Both the position numbers and the translations under genes were made by a program. Shown here one piece after another: positions 12,973 to 23,868 of a stretch of 64,000 nt of DNA. Below the pieces are notes generated by a model. The model did no database searches. It was not told the DNA's origin and saw only the letters and a program-made list of their open reading frames with translations. Each line of letters opens with the position of its first letter. Position 1 is the stretch's first letter. Source of the DNA: Burhinus oedicnemus. Taxonomy: Eukaryota; Chordata; Aves; Charadriiformes; Burhinidae. The stretch is from the NCBI GenBank assembly GCA_008921705.1, contig VFFE01007635.1:122056-186055 (forward strand), read 5' to 3'.

Positions 12973-15900
12973 CTCTGGGGTAGACGGGATGTCCCAGAAA
13001 CTGTCCCTGCTCTGGGGTGGGGTGGCGTGCTCTGACATGCTGCTGAACGGGCACTATTGCTTTCCCTTCAGCAGAAAGCACCCTCTTGCTGCTCTGCAGA
13101 GGTCCTAATGTCTCAAGATTGACTGAGGAGGCAGCAATATCAAATTCACATTTCTTAAAAGTTTCCCTTAATTTCTCTCACCCTGATTGAGCTTTTTGCT
13201 CTTGCTCCGAGCCATTCTCTTTCCTCCTTATCCATTTCTTTCAAAGCTGCCTCTTACTGTATTCCCTTTCTTTAGCGCTCAAGCACATCAAATAGTTGAG
13301 CCCTAATTTTAAAGATGTCCATAGTAAGTTTTTCACCTGCTTGCAGCTATGCAGAGCAGAGGTGTCGTCACACCGCTCCAGTATCACCAAAAATAAGCCA
13401 AAACTGAGATCTTGTCCCCGTGCCACGTCACCAGCAAGTCTGTGCACCTTCACTGGAAGACAATAAGTGACAGTGAGTTCAATAGGTGGTTTGAACAACC
13501 TAATTTTGGACTGATTTCGTTAGGCTTTGGCTAATTCTGGCGCTCTCATGCTGAAATTTCACTTCTATACCTGGCGTCGGCCGCAGTCAGCACTGTCTGC
13601 TTTGCATCCGAGGACAAATAAAACTCTGCCGAGTTGCGTCTGAGCTGGTAACCCACCAGCACAGGGCCGTGGAGCCCCCAGCGTCCTGCTCAGTCGTTCC
13701 CCTCCCCTGGGCTGTACCCTTGGTGTCGGTGCTATTTTTTTTGCAGATCTGGGCTAGTAAATTTTTGGAAGAAAGGAAGGCCAGTTGCATAAAGGGAACG
13801 ATTCTTCTTAAAATGCAACCAGGAGAACATCAGAGGAAAAAGGGCTAAAGAAGTTCTTACGTGGATAAATGAACACAGGCTGGTTGGGAACGTGTTTTCG
13901 AGGTGTAGGAGGCACAAGGGGATGGAGAACATCCTAGCTGGGCTGGAAGGAGCCCTGGGCTGGAAACTGGGCACTGCATGAAGCTTCTGAGATGCGCTTT
14001 TGTACGATAAGAGAGAAACCAACGCTGCACTCGGGTCCTGGGTGCCTCTGCCCGTGATTTCATGCAGTGCTGAACTGCTTGGCGCTGAAACAGGTGTGGG
14101 TGCAGCTCTCCCTCAGGTTTTGTCAGGCGGCATCTTTATCTCTGAAGCAGGTGATGGACCACAAACCACAGCAGTGGCAATTCACTGGAGTTGGGGTTTT
14201 TTGGGGGGTAAATTTTTTTGGGTTTTGTTTTGTTTTTTTTTTTTACAAAACCCCAGTTTTTATCGCATCCGCAAGGAGGACTGGGTGAGCTTTGGAGAAA
14301 GGAGGGGTGTGCTGAAAGTTTACTTGCTCTCAAAACAAACCTAGTGGCTTTAGCATGGCCAAGAGGTTGACTTGCTGCAGACGTTTCCGACGCAGCCTCT
14401 TGCGAATCCTTGTGTTTGTGGAGCACACAGGTCCTCACTGAAGGGCAGGAGAGGTGGCATCTTCATGGCATTTACATCAGGATTGGCTTTCTGCCCATCC
14501 TGGTCAAACGTGGAAAAGGGTTTTTGGTTTTTTCCCCACCTGCTCCCCTTAGCTTGCGTCATTTTCTACTCATCTCTGAAGCTGCCTTGTTGTTACAGAC
14601 CAAGTTCTCGCTTCGTCCCTGGCTCGTGTGTTTGGAGACGCTGTGACAGGTTTTCTGTCCTCGTCTTTCCAAGGGGGCTCGGGCATGTAAAACCTCCCAT
14701 TTCCCTCTGCCAAAAAGCACAGGCTCTCTTCTTCTTGCTGCACATGGCTCACCTACCTCCCCTCTCATTTCCCATCACCTATTTTTCAGTGTCTTCAAGG
14801 AAATCTTTGACCTTGCTGAACTAGCCTGAGGCTTTCTACGGTGTGATGCCACTAAATTACATGTTTTTAAGCAGTTTAATGGCTGCAGAAGCACAGCAGA
14901 ACACTTCTGTCCTGCCACAGTCGTGGCCTTTGGGAGGTATTTGCACCATGTTTTTGTAGACCTCTGATTTAGGTACCATGGGAAGGATGTCCGGAGGATC
15001 CAGTGGGTGTAAAAACTTTAAATACAAAAATCTAATAAAAATAACAGGAATCAGAAATCACTCAAATCAGACTCTTGCCTGCAAAGGTACAGCTGCTGCA
15101 GAAAACACAGAAGCTGTTAGGATATTTCTAACGTTTTTAGCTGATGTTGGCCTGGATAACTCCACAGATCAGTGAGGGCCGCTCTTCTGAATTACTGGCA
15201 TCCAGGAAGCGGTTAGCTTAAATATAGTCGCAGGCTAGATCCTCACTCTCCTTCTCCCTTTTCAGAATTACCGCTTGGCGTGCACCAATATTAGCCACCC
15301 GCAATGACTGCAAGCTTTTCCTTCCTGAGAAAACACCACAATGTTTATCAATATACACATTAGTCATACATCAAAACCACCGTGACTACTACCAAGACAG
15401 TTCAGAAAGCCTGGGATTACAGTATTTCTGTCAAGTTCTCCTTTCTCGCCGCGTCCACATTTATTTCACCTTTCCTACCCGAAGCAGAAACTTGTAAGAG
15501 CTTGAGGACCGGCTAGGCAAATGCACGTCTTCTGGGGCGATGCGGTGGGGATTCACCAAACTGCCCCGGCGTCCTGGGGGAAACCCAAGCGCGTTGCTTC
15601 AGAGATGGAGCCAGAGCTGGGCTTCACTGTGAAAATCTGCGTCTTGGTATGAATCAAGAGGGCGCATATGATAGGGAACCGCTGGATGTGCTTTCTCCAT
15701 CTTTGTAGCTGTGTGGGCTATGACTGCCGTGCCACCCCCACCGCCTGAAATTGCAGAGCTCGGTCCACACCGTGGGCTGTCTTTCTGGAAGCATCCATGG
15801 GCCAGGCCAGGGACACTGTTGGGCAGCACTGCCTGCCCAAAGGATGCCGTGATTCTAAAGATGCCATGATTCTATGATGGCTCTTGCTTCCCCACAGCCC

Positions 15901-17860
15901 CAGGGTGAGCGTGTTATTTTGTCCCGGCAGCGCTGACTTCTCCTACGTGGAGGGGAGCTGCTGCCAAGGCCACCTCTGCTGAGGGGACAACTTAATCAGT
16001 GCGTGCGGTGAAGAGAGGCCCTCCTGTCCTCCCCCTGCGGGACGTGTGGGTTTCACCCTGGGTACAAAGTGAGTTAATGAGTACCATGCATGTCGTGGAC
16101 GAAGTGTTGTGAGGACAGACATAAAGCAACGTGTCAGCACAAAGCAGCACACCCCTAGAGGCGACAACCTCAGTGAAAGCACCTGGCATCTTGCATAGGT
16201 CCAGGGGTAAACATCTGCCCCAGGCTAAAACTGAGGTTGCTGTGGCCAAACTGGGTGCCCAGGACCCCTCTAAAGCCCCCTCTCTAAATCTGTCCGGCTT
16301 AAACATGCTTCTGGAGCTCCTGCTTCTCTCCAGGGTGGACAGGAGATGGACACCTGCCCTGTAGCCACAAATCTGGGGTGTGATCTTGCTCGTGAGTTAT
16401 CTTGGTCTGTCCATTGCATGCCTCCCAGGGGTAGCCTCTTCCCATAACAGTTTCCTTAAGCACTGCCAGAGCTGGCGTTGGTTTCCCTTGGTCATGGAAG
16501 AGCCATGCTTGGAGTGCTGGCTCCGTGCCCCGACTCCATTTTCTCCGCCACGCAGCTCTGGGGAAAGTTGCTTTCACTTCTCTTGGTTTTCCCCAGCTAT
16601 AAAAGCAGGATCGCTTTGAAGTCATCAACTTCAGAAAGATTTCAAAACTTCTTTGGTGCCTCCGTAGCATTCTGGGTGGGTGACCAGTCATCTCTCTCGG
16701 TAAATCGCTGTCTTCCCCACCGTTTCACAGACATTTCTTTGAAGAGACCCCTGCCACGACTCAACAGAACAACTTAAACCAGTCCTAGGCTGGGCTCCTT
16801 CTAATAACTCTCTGCTAGGAAATTGAAAACTCTGCAAGTATTAAACAAAACCCCCTTTTAAAGCCATCTCTCTTTCCACTGCCATAGCAGCAAGGCTCTC
16901 GTTCCCTCCACAGGACTCTGGGAATAGCTCACGGAAATTGTCCCTGGCCTCTCTGTGACCCTGACGTACAGGGAGTTAAACTCCTCGCTTGTCCATTTTT
17001 GACCTTGATCTCTTGAACAAGGTCTTCACAAGGCTTCTGGACCTATCTCGGAGGAAAAAACAAGTTTTTAAGAGAGAGATGAGGAGTAGCTTACCGTTGG
17101 AGTGGAAGACTTTTTCTTTTTTTTTTTTTTTTTTTTTTTTCCAGTTTACCATTTTATTACTATATAAATTACTGATGTGATGTAGAAGTTCCAAATTACA
17201 ACATTATCACACAACCACATCATTTTTCTTCTGCCCTCTTCCTTCCTCCTCGCCTCGCTATCGTGGCCGCGTGTCCCCTTCCACTTTTGTTTCCCGGCTG
17301 GTGACTTTGCCTTATTCAGGGCAGCTCCCGTCCCACCAAAACCCGAGAGGGTGGGGTGCTGCTGCAGCCATCGCCTTGCAGCCGTGGCCACTGAATATCC
17401 TGTGTGAGAGCCGAAGGTATTGGCATTACAGGACCGACCCCTTGTGTGCCAAAATGCATCGCTTTAGTCATTCAGTGGCTCATTTTGAGAGAAACCCAAA
17501 AGATGCTGAGACATGGGCGGAGGAGCAAGCGCCAGCCCATGGTCCCCCCCCCAAACGAGCAGGCATATTCCCATGCGTGTGAGGCCTGGAGGTGCCCACT
17601 TTGCCAGAATAAAGCCTTGTGGGCACATGGCTCTACAGCGTTGTGAAGGATGTGCATGCTCTGACCTCCCTTTCTATGTGCTCCTACGGTTTCTCACCGC
17701 CACGTTCACGTCTACTTTGGTGTCAATAGTTTGCCCGCTACCCTTCGGTTATCCCTGCCATGAATGATGGAGAACTGGCTCACTGCCTGCACAGCACGCT
17801 GCGCCTCCGAGCCGATAACGTAATAAAAGCTGCTTTTCCTGAAACGGTAGGCAGGCAGGA
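12973..17860. other. Intergenic sequence, no gene recognised
   Basis: No supported gene. An AATAAA near 13616 lacks an associated exon. Near 15,830-15,880 the phrases 'ccgtgattctaaagat' and 'catgattctatgatgg' look like a decayed CR1-type tail, but no body is recognisable. A T-rich tract lies at 17111-17140. Open frames in this stretch overlap on both strands and look like chance. Confidence 0.4.
17111..17140. repeat. Poly(T) tract
   Basis: About 30 bases of T interrupted by a single C. It may be the poly(A) remnant of a minus-strand retroelement, but no recognisable body adjoins it. Confidence 0.8.
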
Positions 17861-17874
17861 CACCTCTAGCTAAG

Positions 17875-18048
17875 CCTGCCCAGGGAGGTGGTTGGGTCAC
17901 CATCCCTAGATGTGTTAAAAAGACGTGTAGATGTGGTGCTTAGAGACATGGTTTAGTGGCAGACCTGGTAGAGTAGGGTCAAGGGTTGGACCAGATGATC
18001 TTAAAGGTCTTTTCCAACCTAAACGATTCTATAATTTTGTGATTTCAG
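17875..18048 (+). mobile_element. CR1-type LINE, 3' end fragment
   Basis: The block runs 'gcccagggaggtggttgggt', 'caccatccctagatgtgtta', 'aaaagacgtgtagatgtggt', 'gatcttaaaggtcttttcca', then 'aacgattctataattttgtg'. It is clearly related to the fragment at 511-665 and has the same orientation. This is a 5'-truncated avian CR1 3' end. Confidence 0.85.
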
Positions 18049-18853
18049 GTCCTGAGTGCTGTAATGGGCAACTAAACGGGGCCAAATAGGACAACCCTTG
18101 GTGCCACCCTGTGGCTCCTTGCTCATCCAAACGGGGATTTGATCCCTACGTTATTGAAGAGAACCCTGGACATAACGTGGAGAGATGTTGGCAAGGGAAA
18201 TGGCAGGGCTGTGGCCCCTCTCCCTCCAGCCCGGGCACCGCAAGGGTGGTCTTTCCCCGAGTCCATGCCAGCCCCTGCTGCTTTTCTCTGATATCCATCT
18301 GCGTTTCACTCCCAGGCCGCCGGTGCCGAGAAAGTCGCTGCTGATAAATGTGCGCGTTGGCACTTAGTCACGAACGCGCAGAGACGTAGGAATCGTTTGC
18401 TTTTTGCTGGTGCTGCTGTTCCAGTCATCTCTTGCATTTGCTGGGTGTTTGACTTGCGCGGCGAAGTGCTCGGTTTGAAGGGTCTGAGTGGCAAGGTGTA
18501 GCAGAGATCTGTATTATTTTTCCACGGTACGGTGCCGAGGCATCTTTGCTGATGTAAGCGAGAGCAAAAAATAGTGTGGGGGAATTATAGCCCTAAGAAA
18601 GAAATATGTAAATATCTAAGTGCATTTAAAAAACCCCTGCTTCCCCGGGCTTCACACTCCGCTTTTATTCTGGGCTCTTTTTGTGGTTGAGGGGTGAACG
18701 CTAAAGGGTACGAAGCGTGATGTTTGTACAGACCCAGCTCATCACAAACAGGGTGTGGGGAAGATTACGTGGGGAATCCAAACGTGGACTTCATCCCCAT
18801 GGCTGGTTTTAATCAATAATAATGTAAATGCAGCTTCTGACCCGGCTGCAGTG
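18049..18853. other. Intergenic sequence upstream of the chemokine array
   Basis: No gene or repeat is recognised. The stretch lies immediately 5' of the first chemokine promoter and could hold proximal regulatory DNA, but I cannot name specific elements. Confidence 0.4.
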
Positions 18854-18866
18854 AGTATCTGAGAAA

Positions 18867-18961
18867 TTACGTCACCTCTTTTCACGGTCTGCTGGCCAGA
18901 TGTGACTGCTGAAGTTTGAATCTTGCCGCTTGTGTCGGAGCGTGACCTTCCCGAATAAATA
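18867..18961 (+). promoter_or_regulatory. Putative promoter of the first chemokine gene
   Basis: A TATA-like AATAAATA lies at 18954-18961, 58-65 bp upstream of the ATG at 19019. A CRE/ATF-like TTACGTCA lies at 18867-18874, about 80 bp further upstream. The spacing suits a core promoter with a short 5' UTR. The transcription start itself is not visible in sequence. Confidence 0.45.
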
Positions 18962-19018
18962 GGGGTGTTTCTTCACCCGGTTCCTCAGTCCATCTCTGGG
19001 GCTGAGCCTGCCGTGAGG

Positions 19019-21013
19019 ATGCGAGCGCCGGCTGCGGGGGGAACAGGAGCCCCCGTGCTGCCGTGGCTGCTGCTGCTGCTGCTGGTGATGTCCCACTCAG
19101 CCCGCGCAGGTGAGCTTCTGGTGTCATTGCAGAGATCCCCACGGCTCTCAGCTCTCTGCCGGCCGTGGTCCTCGTGATGGCTGGGCATCACCTGCATCCT
19201 GCGCCGAAAGGGACCAGAGGAGACAGGGACTCCTCCTGGTTGCTTAGTCCAAGGTTCTTCCTCCCAGCCAAGGGAGGAGGGTGACCGTCCTCCTTTGCTA
19301 GGAGCAGGTTCAGCTCTCAGGAGCTGTGTGAGAGCAGGGAACCGAGGTAGAGATGCAGATGAGTTTCTTCTTGTGGTCCCTAAAGCGTTGTCAGCGCAAG
19401 CACAGAAAGGGACGATTTCTTTGGCTCTCTAAGAGCTTTGGAGTTGTTGCATCTCGAAATAACGCTGTTTTGTAAGCTGCTAGCTTCTCTCTTTCTCAGC
19501 CATCCTGGAGGTGAACGGAAACCTGAACTGTAGGTGCGTCAAGACAACTTCGGACTACATCAGTCCGAAGAGATACGAAAGCATTGAGATCAGACCTGTG
19601 GGAAGCACCTGCAGACGTACAGAGATCATGTAAGTGCTGCGGGTGGCTCAGGGGGACGGAAAGCCGCTTTCTCCTCCGGCTCCCGCAGGGCCAGCGCCGC
19701 ACCTTTTCCTTCTGCAACCGCTCCGCTTCTCCGCTGCCTTCCTGAAAGCGAAAGCGTTTCAAAAATGCCAGCAAGCTCGCTTGTGCTTGGGGGGGCTGAG
19801 AAATATCAGAGCTGAGCTGACCTGCCGGAGCTCCCCGGAACCTGAACCAGCCTTTCCAGTAGGGGAAAACACCATTTCCTCCTGCTGGTGCTTAGCGGGG
19901 AGCGTGCTGGGGGGGTGTCTTTGCAGTCCAGAGGAAGCGCATCCTCGGATACCGAGGCAGGAATGAGCCATAATCACTTTTTCCACTACCGATATGCGAC
20001 ACTCCGGAGAGCAAACAGCGTCTCGGGTCAAGCCCTTATCTTATTACTCCTGTCCCAACTAAAGCGGCGCGTTAAGCAGAAGTGTAAGATTTCTTTAACA
20101 GCTCAGCGTTGATGCATTTGTAAATCTACAGAGAAAACTGCCTTTGGAGAGTCACCGCTGGCCTTCAAGCGCAGTCTCTGCTCCACGTGGGTTCGCATTG
20201 AATCTCGCTTTTTCCTGACCGTCCTTGTGGCTTCCCTCTTGTCCAAGCGGCTTTCTGGGATCTGCTGGCACTGGAAATGAAAGCTGAGTCTGGCGGCTCA
20301 GCTCTGGCTGCTGGAATCCCTGCCTTCGGAGGGGGAGGGTAACGCTCGTAAACTCTCCTTGCGTTTCAGAATTAAATTAAAAACCTCGGGGAAGGTGTGC
20401 GTGAATCCTGACGCCCCTTGGGTAAAGAAACTGCTGAAGCGTATTGCCAGCACGTAAGTTGCTTTGATGCAAAATCCTGTGGCTCAGGTGGCCCTGGGCA
20501 GCGTCCCTTCCCGTCCCTTCCCGTCCCTTCCCGTCCCTTCCCGTCCCTTCCCATCCCTTCCCATCCCTTCCCATGGCTCATCCGGGGAGTGCTGCCGGGG
20601 GCCACGGGACCCACTCCCAAGGTGATGCAGGGTGAGACCTCACTGTGCAAAGCAGCGTTCGGTCATTCAGCGTGCCGATGCTGCTATCCATGGGTTGCGC
20701 TCTCCCCCGTGCCTCTGAAAACATTTTGGCAAAAAAACCCAAACACAAAAATACATTTTTTGGGGAGGGTTTGCTCATTGCGAGTGGGATAGTGCGTCAA
20801 CGCTCGGCTGGGAAAGCCGTCCTCCGTTGTTGTGCCCGGGTTTGTGGCACAAGCAGAGGGGTGGCTGGGGAAAGGTCCCCGCGCGTGCCGCCTGCCCCGG
20901 GGAAATGGCAGCAGCTTCCTTCAGCTGGGGCAGGAGCTTCCTCCCCTAGGACCCGCTTTTCTCTGCATTCACACGTTTCTCCTCCTTCTGCTTTTCGCAG
21001 GAAGAAAAAATAA
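19019..21013 (+). CDS. CXCL13L: CXCL13-like CXC chemokine, first of three
   Basis: Coding exons are 19019-19109, 19500-19629, 20370-20453 and 21001-21013. All boundaries are GT-AG with phases 1, 2 and 2, giving 105 residues. Residues 1 to about 30 form a leucine-rich signal peptide. The mature part has the CXC pair at C41/C43 and the partner cysteines C68 and C84, which form the two chemokine disulphides, followed by the C-terminal helix (PWVKKLLKRIAS) and a terminal KKK. The residues before CXC are NLN, so it is ELR-negative, typical of lymphocyte rather than neutrophil attractants. It is probably secreted and acts through a CXC receptor. The CXCL13-like name rests on position next to CNOT6L and overall form. 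Receptor use is not shown. Mature sequence matches the second gene at 45 of 72 positions by hand count. Confidence 0.88.
20502..20575 (+). repeat. 10-bp minisatellite in intron 3 of the first chemokine gene
   Basis: About seven tandem copies of CCCTTCCCGT, the last ones with A in place of G (CCCTTCCCAT). The purine-rich complement is on the minus strand. It is likely length-variable. Confidence 0.9.
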
Positions 21014-21427
21014 GTTTCCTGCTAAGGAAGTTGGCGCGCGGAGGCCCGGGACGGGCTGGCAGATGATGTACAGGCGTGCAAACCTGGCCGCTCCTCACTC
21101 TGCCCTCCCTTCCCTCCTCTTTCCGAAAGCCCCGTGTCCAGCCCCAGCGTGGCCGCTGCTGTCCCCAGCCTTGCGGCAGGTTTGGGGCAGGGGGGTGGTG
21201 TTTTCCACCACCCCCCCCTGCATTCGGTCCCTGGATCAGCGTGAATACGAACCCTTCACTTATTTACGTGCCCGTAGAGCGTGAAGCCTTTCTCTGCCAG
21301 GGGCTGCCCCCGTCTCTGTAGGAACGACTTTGCCACTCTCTCCGTGCGAAGCGCTCGGCGACAGATTGTGAACTTGGGGTTTTTTTATAACACAGTGTGG
21401 CGTGTCCTGTCCCGAGAGCTCAAGTCA

Positions 21428-21433
21428 AATAAA
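21428..21433 (+). terminator. Poly(A) signal of the first chemokine gene
   Basis: AATAAA in the context TCAAATAAAATT, 415 bp after the stop codon, followed by a G/T-rich then T-rich tract (about 21440-21483) that could serve as the downstream element. Confidence 0.65.
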
Positions 21434-22450
21434 ATTTAGGGTTTGGGGTTTTTTTTGTTTTTTTGTTTTTTTTTTTTTTTTTTCCTTTTGTTGTGTTTTC
21501 CCTGGATCTCTGAGCTTCGAAGAAACGTGGCAGAGCTTCCATAAACCCCGCTGTCGTAGCTTGCCTGGAGCTGAATTTATTGTCGTTTGCATCCAGCGCC
21601 CTCCTCTTGGTGCTCTTTCACAGATATGCCGCAGGCATTAAAATGTGCATTTGAATATACGTCAGCTGAGGTATTTCTACTACAGGTAGGGGAACGAGGG
21701 CGGCATCCAGGCGCCTGTCAGGCACGATGAAAACCGCTTTTATGCAGCGGAATGGGACAAGGGCAGGGCAAGGTTTGTCCAAGGCAGTGCTGGTAGCTGG
21801 GATGGGTGCCGGACAATCAGCTCCTTCCCGACATAACCTGTTTTCTCCCTCGATGCCAATTTGCGGGCACGACGTTGCCGGCAGGGAGCCGGGTGATGCA
21901 GCCAATGCGTCCCACATCCAAGCGCCGGCGTTTGTGATGGGACTTGGGGGGGGTGCAGGCAGCCGTACGGCTTTTGAAAGCAGCAAAGGCCACTAAGGAA
22001 ATATTAAGGGAGGGGTGTGAGGTCACTTGGCAGAGTTTTGGGATAATGGGCCACGGGGTGGGAAGGGGGGGCAAGAGGAAAAGCCACCGAAGCTCAGGCT
22101 GGGATGCGCCTCGCAGGGTTGAGGAGAATCCGGTTGTAGGAGAAACGAGTAATATCTCATCACACAGAAGACAAAAGCGCCCCAAACAAACCTCCGGGCT
22201 TGCGCGGCTGCGTGGGCTAAGAACAAGCGTTGGGGCAAATGACCAATATATTTACAAGACTCGGCTTCGTAGGAAGGGGAAAACGGTGCCGGTTTCAGGA
22301 AGCCCGGGCCCCCGCCGAGCCCCGAGCTGCTTTTTTATCAGCGGCGCTGCAAGCTCAGCGAGCGCCGTCAGCAGGGAACGGAGATGGGCAAAAACCACCC
22401 CAACCCCGGGGCCTCCCGCCTGCGCCGCCTCACTTCTCCTATTTTCCAGC
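21434..22450. other. Spacer between chemokine genes 1 and 2
   Basis: GC-rich sequence with no recognised gene or repeat apart from the T-rich tract at its left end. Long overlapping open frames on both strands reflect base composition. Confidence 0.45.
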
Positions 22451-22459
22451 TCAAATAGG
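22451..22459 (+). promoter_or_regulatory. TATA-like site of the second chemokine gene
   Basis: TCAAATAGG lies 33-41 bp upstream of the ATG at 22492. It corresponds in position and form to the AATAAATAGGGG of gene 1 and the TATAAAG of gene 3. It is a weak match, so the start of transcription is uncertain and the 5' UTR would be very short. Confidence 0.35.
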
Positions 22460-22491
22460 GGGATGCTGCCGGGGCCGGGGATGGGGCCGGC

Positions 22492-23277
22492 ATGGCTGCG
22501 CGGGCGGCCCTGCTGCTGGGGCTGCTGCTGGTGACCCACCGCCCCGGGGATGCAGGTGAGGCTCCCCGTATCCCCACACGTGGGGCTGGGGACAGGGGGG
22601 ATCTGGAGGTTTTTGGAGGTGGCATCCCGCCGCCACCTCTGGGGCTTAAATACTGCTGAGGCTCTTGCGCAAGTGGACGCGTTGATGCCGGTGGGACGTG
22701 GGGGGAGATGCGTTGCCCAGAAAGGGTTTTGGGGACGGTGGTGGGTTTTTGGGTGGTGCGTGAGCCCTCGGCTGTGTGCCCCTCCAGCTCTCCTGGAAGC
22801 CAACGGCAACCTGAGCTGCCGCTGCGCCAAGACCACCAGGGCCTTCATCTCCCCGCAGAAATACAGCAGCATTGAGGTCCGGCCGGTGGGGAGCAGCTGC
22901 CGGCGCCTCGAGGTGGTGTAAGTCGCTCCCGGGAGGGTACCAGTCCTCTGTTTCCCTGCCCATCCTCCCCGAATTATTTCGGTTTCGCGCTCTTTTCCTT
23001 TATGAGAAGTGCCGGGGGGCTCGGCGGCTCCAGCAAGGAGTGCTGAAACCCCGCCTGTTTTCTAGGATTAAGCTAAAAAGCCGGGAGAGGGTCTGCGTGG
23101 ATCCTGACACCCCTTGGGTGAAGAAACTCCTGCAGGACCTCCCTAACCTGTAAGCCCCCCTCCACCTCGAGCGAAAGGGGCTCCCGGCAGGACCAGGGGC
23201 ATCCTGTGGGGACCGGTCTTCACACATTTCTCCCCACTTCTGCTTTTGGCAGGAGGAAGAAAGAGGTTCCCCACTGA
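22492..23277 (+). CDS. CXCL13L: CXCL13-like CXC chemokine, second of three
   Basis: Coding exons are 22492-22555, 22788-22917, 23066-23149 and 23253-23277, phases 1, 2, 2, giving 100 residues. The start was chosen because only the ATG at 22492 is in frame with exon 2; nearby ATGs at 22463 and 22481 are in other frames. A signal peptide of about 21 residues (MAARAALLLGLLLV start) precedes the mature domain. Cysteines are C32, C34, C59 and C75, with NLS before CXC, so it is ELR-negative. The helix (PWVKKLLQDL) is followed by RKKEVPH. It is the most compact copy: introns are 232, 148 and 103 bp. Exons 2 and 3 have exactly the lengths of gene 1 (130 and 84 nt), indicating tandem duplication. It is probably a secreted leukocyte attractant; the receptor is unknown. 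Confidence 0.88.
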
Positions 23278-23504
23278 GGAAGCTGCCACCGGCAGGACGG
23301 CCAGATGGGCCGGGCCCCAAACTGGATGTCCCCCTCCATCCTGCTGTCCCCTTGCCCTGGTGCGGAGGGGGTCGTGCTGCTCCGTCATGCCTTGAACCCC
23401 TTATTCCTTTGCGTTTTATGCATTTAAGCCCTTGAAAATGCCAGTCCCCGCTTCCCTTCCCTCCCACCCTCGGGTGTCCCCTTCGGTCACAACCTGACAG
23501 GTCC

Positions 23505-23510
23505 AATAAA
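23505..23510 (+). terminator. Poly(A) signal of the second chemokine gene
   Basis: AATAAA in the context GTCCAATAAAGG, 228 bp after the stop codon and only about 320 bp before the TATA box of the next gene. Confidence 0.75.
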
Positions 23511-23827
23511 GGCAGCAGCCCTCAGTCACTGTCACTCGCGTCCCTTCCTGCGGCGTGCCGGTGGCTTCGGGGTGCTCAGGGAAGCAAGTCCCCCCGGGGT
23601 GGGGAGCAGAGTGGGGGTCACCGGTCTTTCTCCACCAAGAAAGATGGGGCAAGCAGATTTTAGGAGGCGGCCACAGTGGTTTCCGCCTTTTTTGGCAGAG
23701 AGGCGGCATGGGCCACGTGCGTCGGGGGGAAGCGATGGCAGGGAAGTCGAAGCCTGGGGCAGCTCCTTTCCCCCCTCCCCTGCGTCCCCAGCGTTTCCCA
23801 GCTTGCAAAATCCCCGTCGGGGCTGGC

Positions 23828-23833
23828 TATAAA
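23828..23833 (+). promoter_or_regulatory. TATA box of the third chemokine gene
   Basis: A canonical TATAAA within GGCTATAAAGCAG, 36-41 bp upstream of the ATG at 23869. The usual 25-30 bp spacing puts transcription start close to 23858, with a 5' UTR of only about 10 nt. This is the best TATA box of the three genes. Confidence 0.65.
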
Positions 23834-23868
23834 GCAGCCCCCGCGGCAGCTCGGGGCGGGCGGCGAGG

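Noticed and set aside
13610..13640. AATAAA with flanking sequence resembling an LTR polyadenylation region
   Set aside because: No matching second LTR, primer-binding site or retroviral coding sequence was seen nearby.
22463..22483. Upstream ATGs before chemokine gene 2
   Set aside because: Neither is in frame with the phase-1 junction required by exon 2. They might act as upstream ATGs if transcribed.
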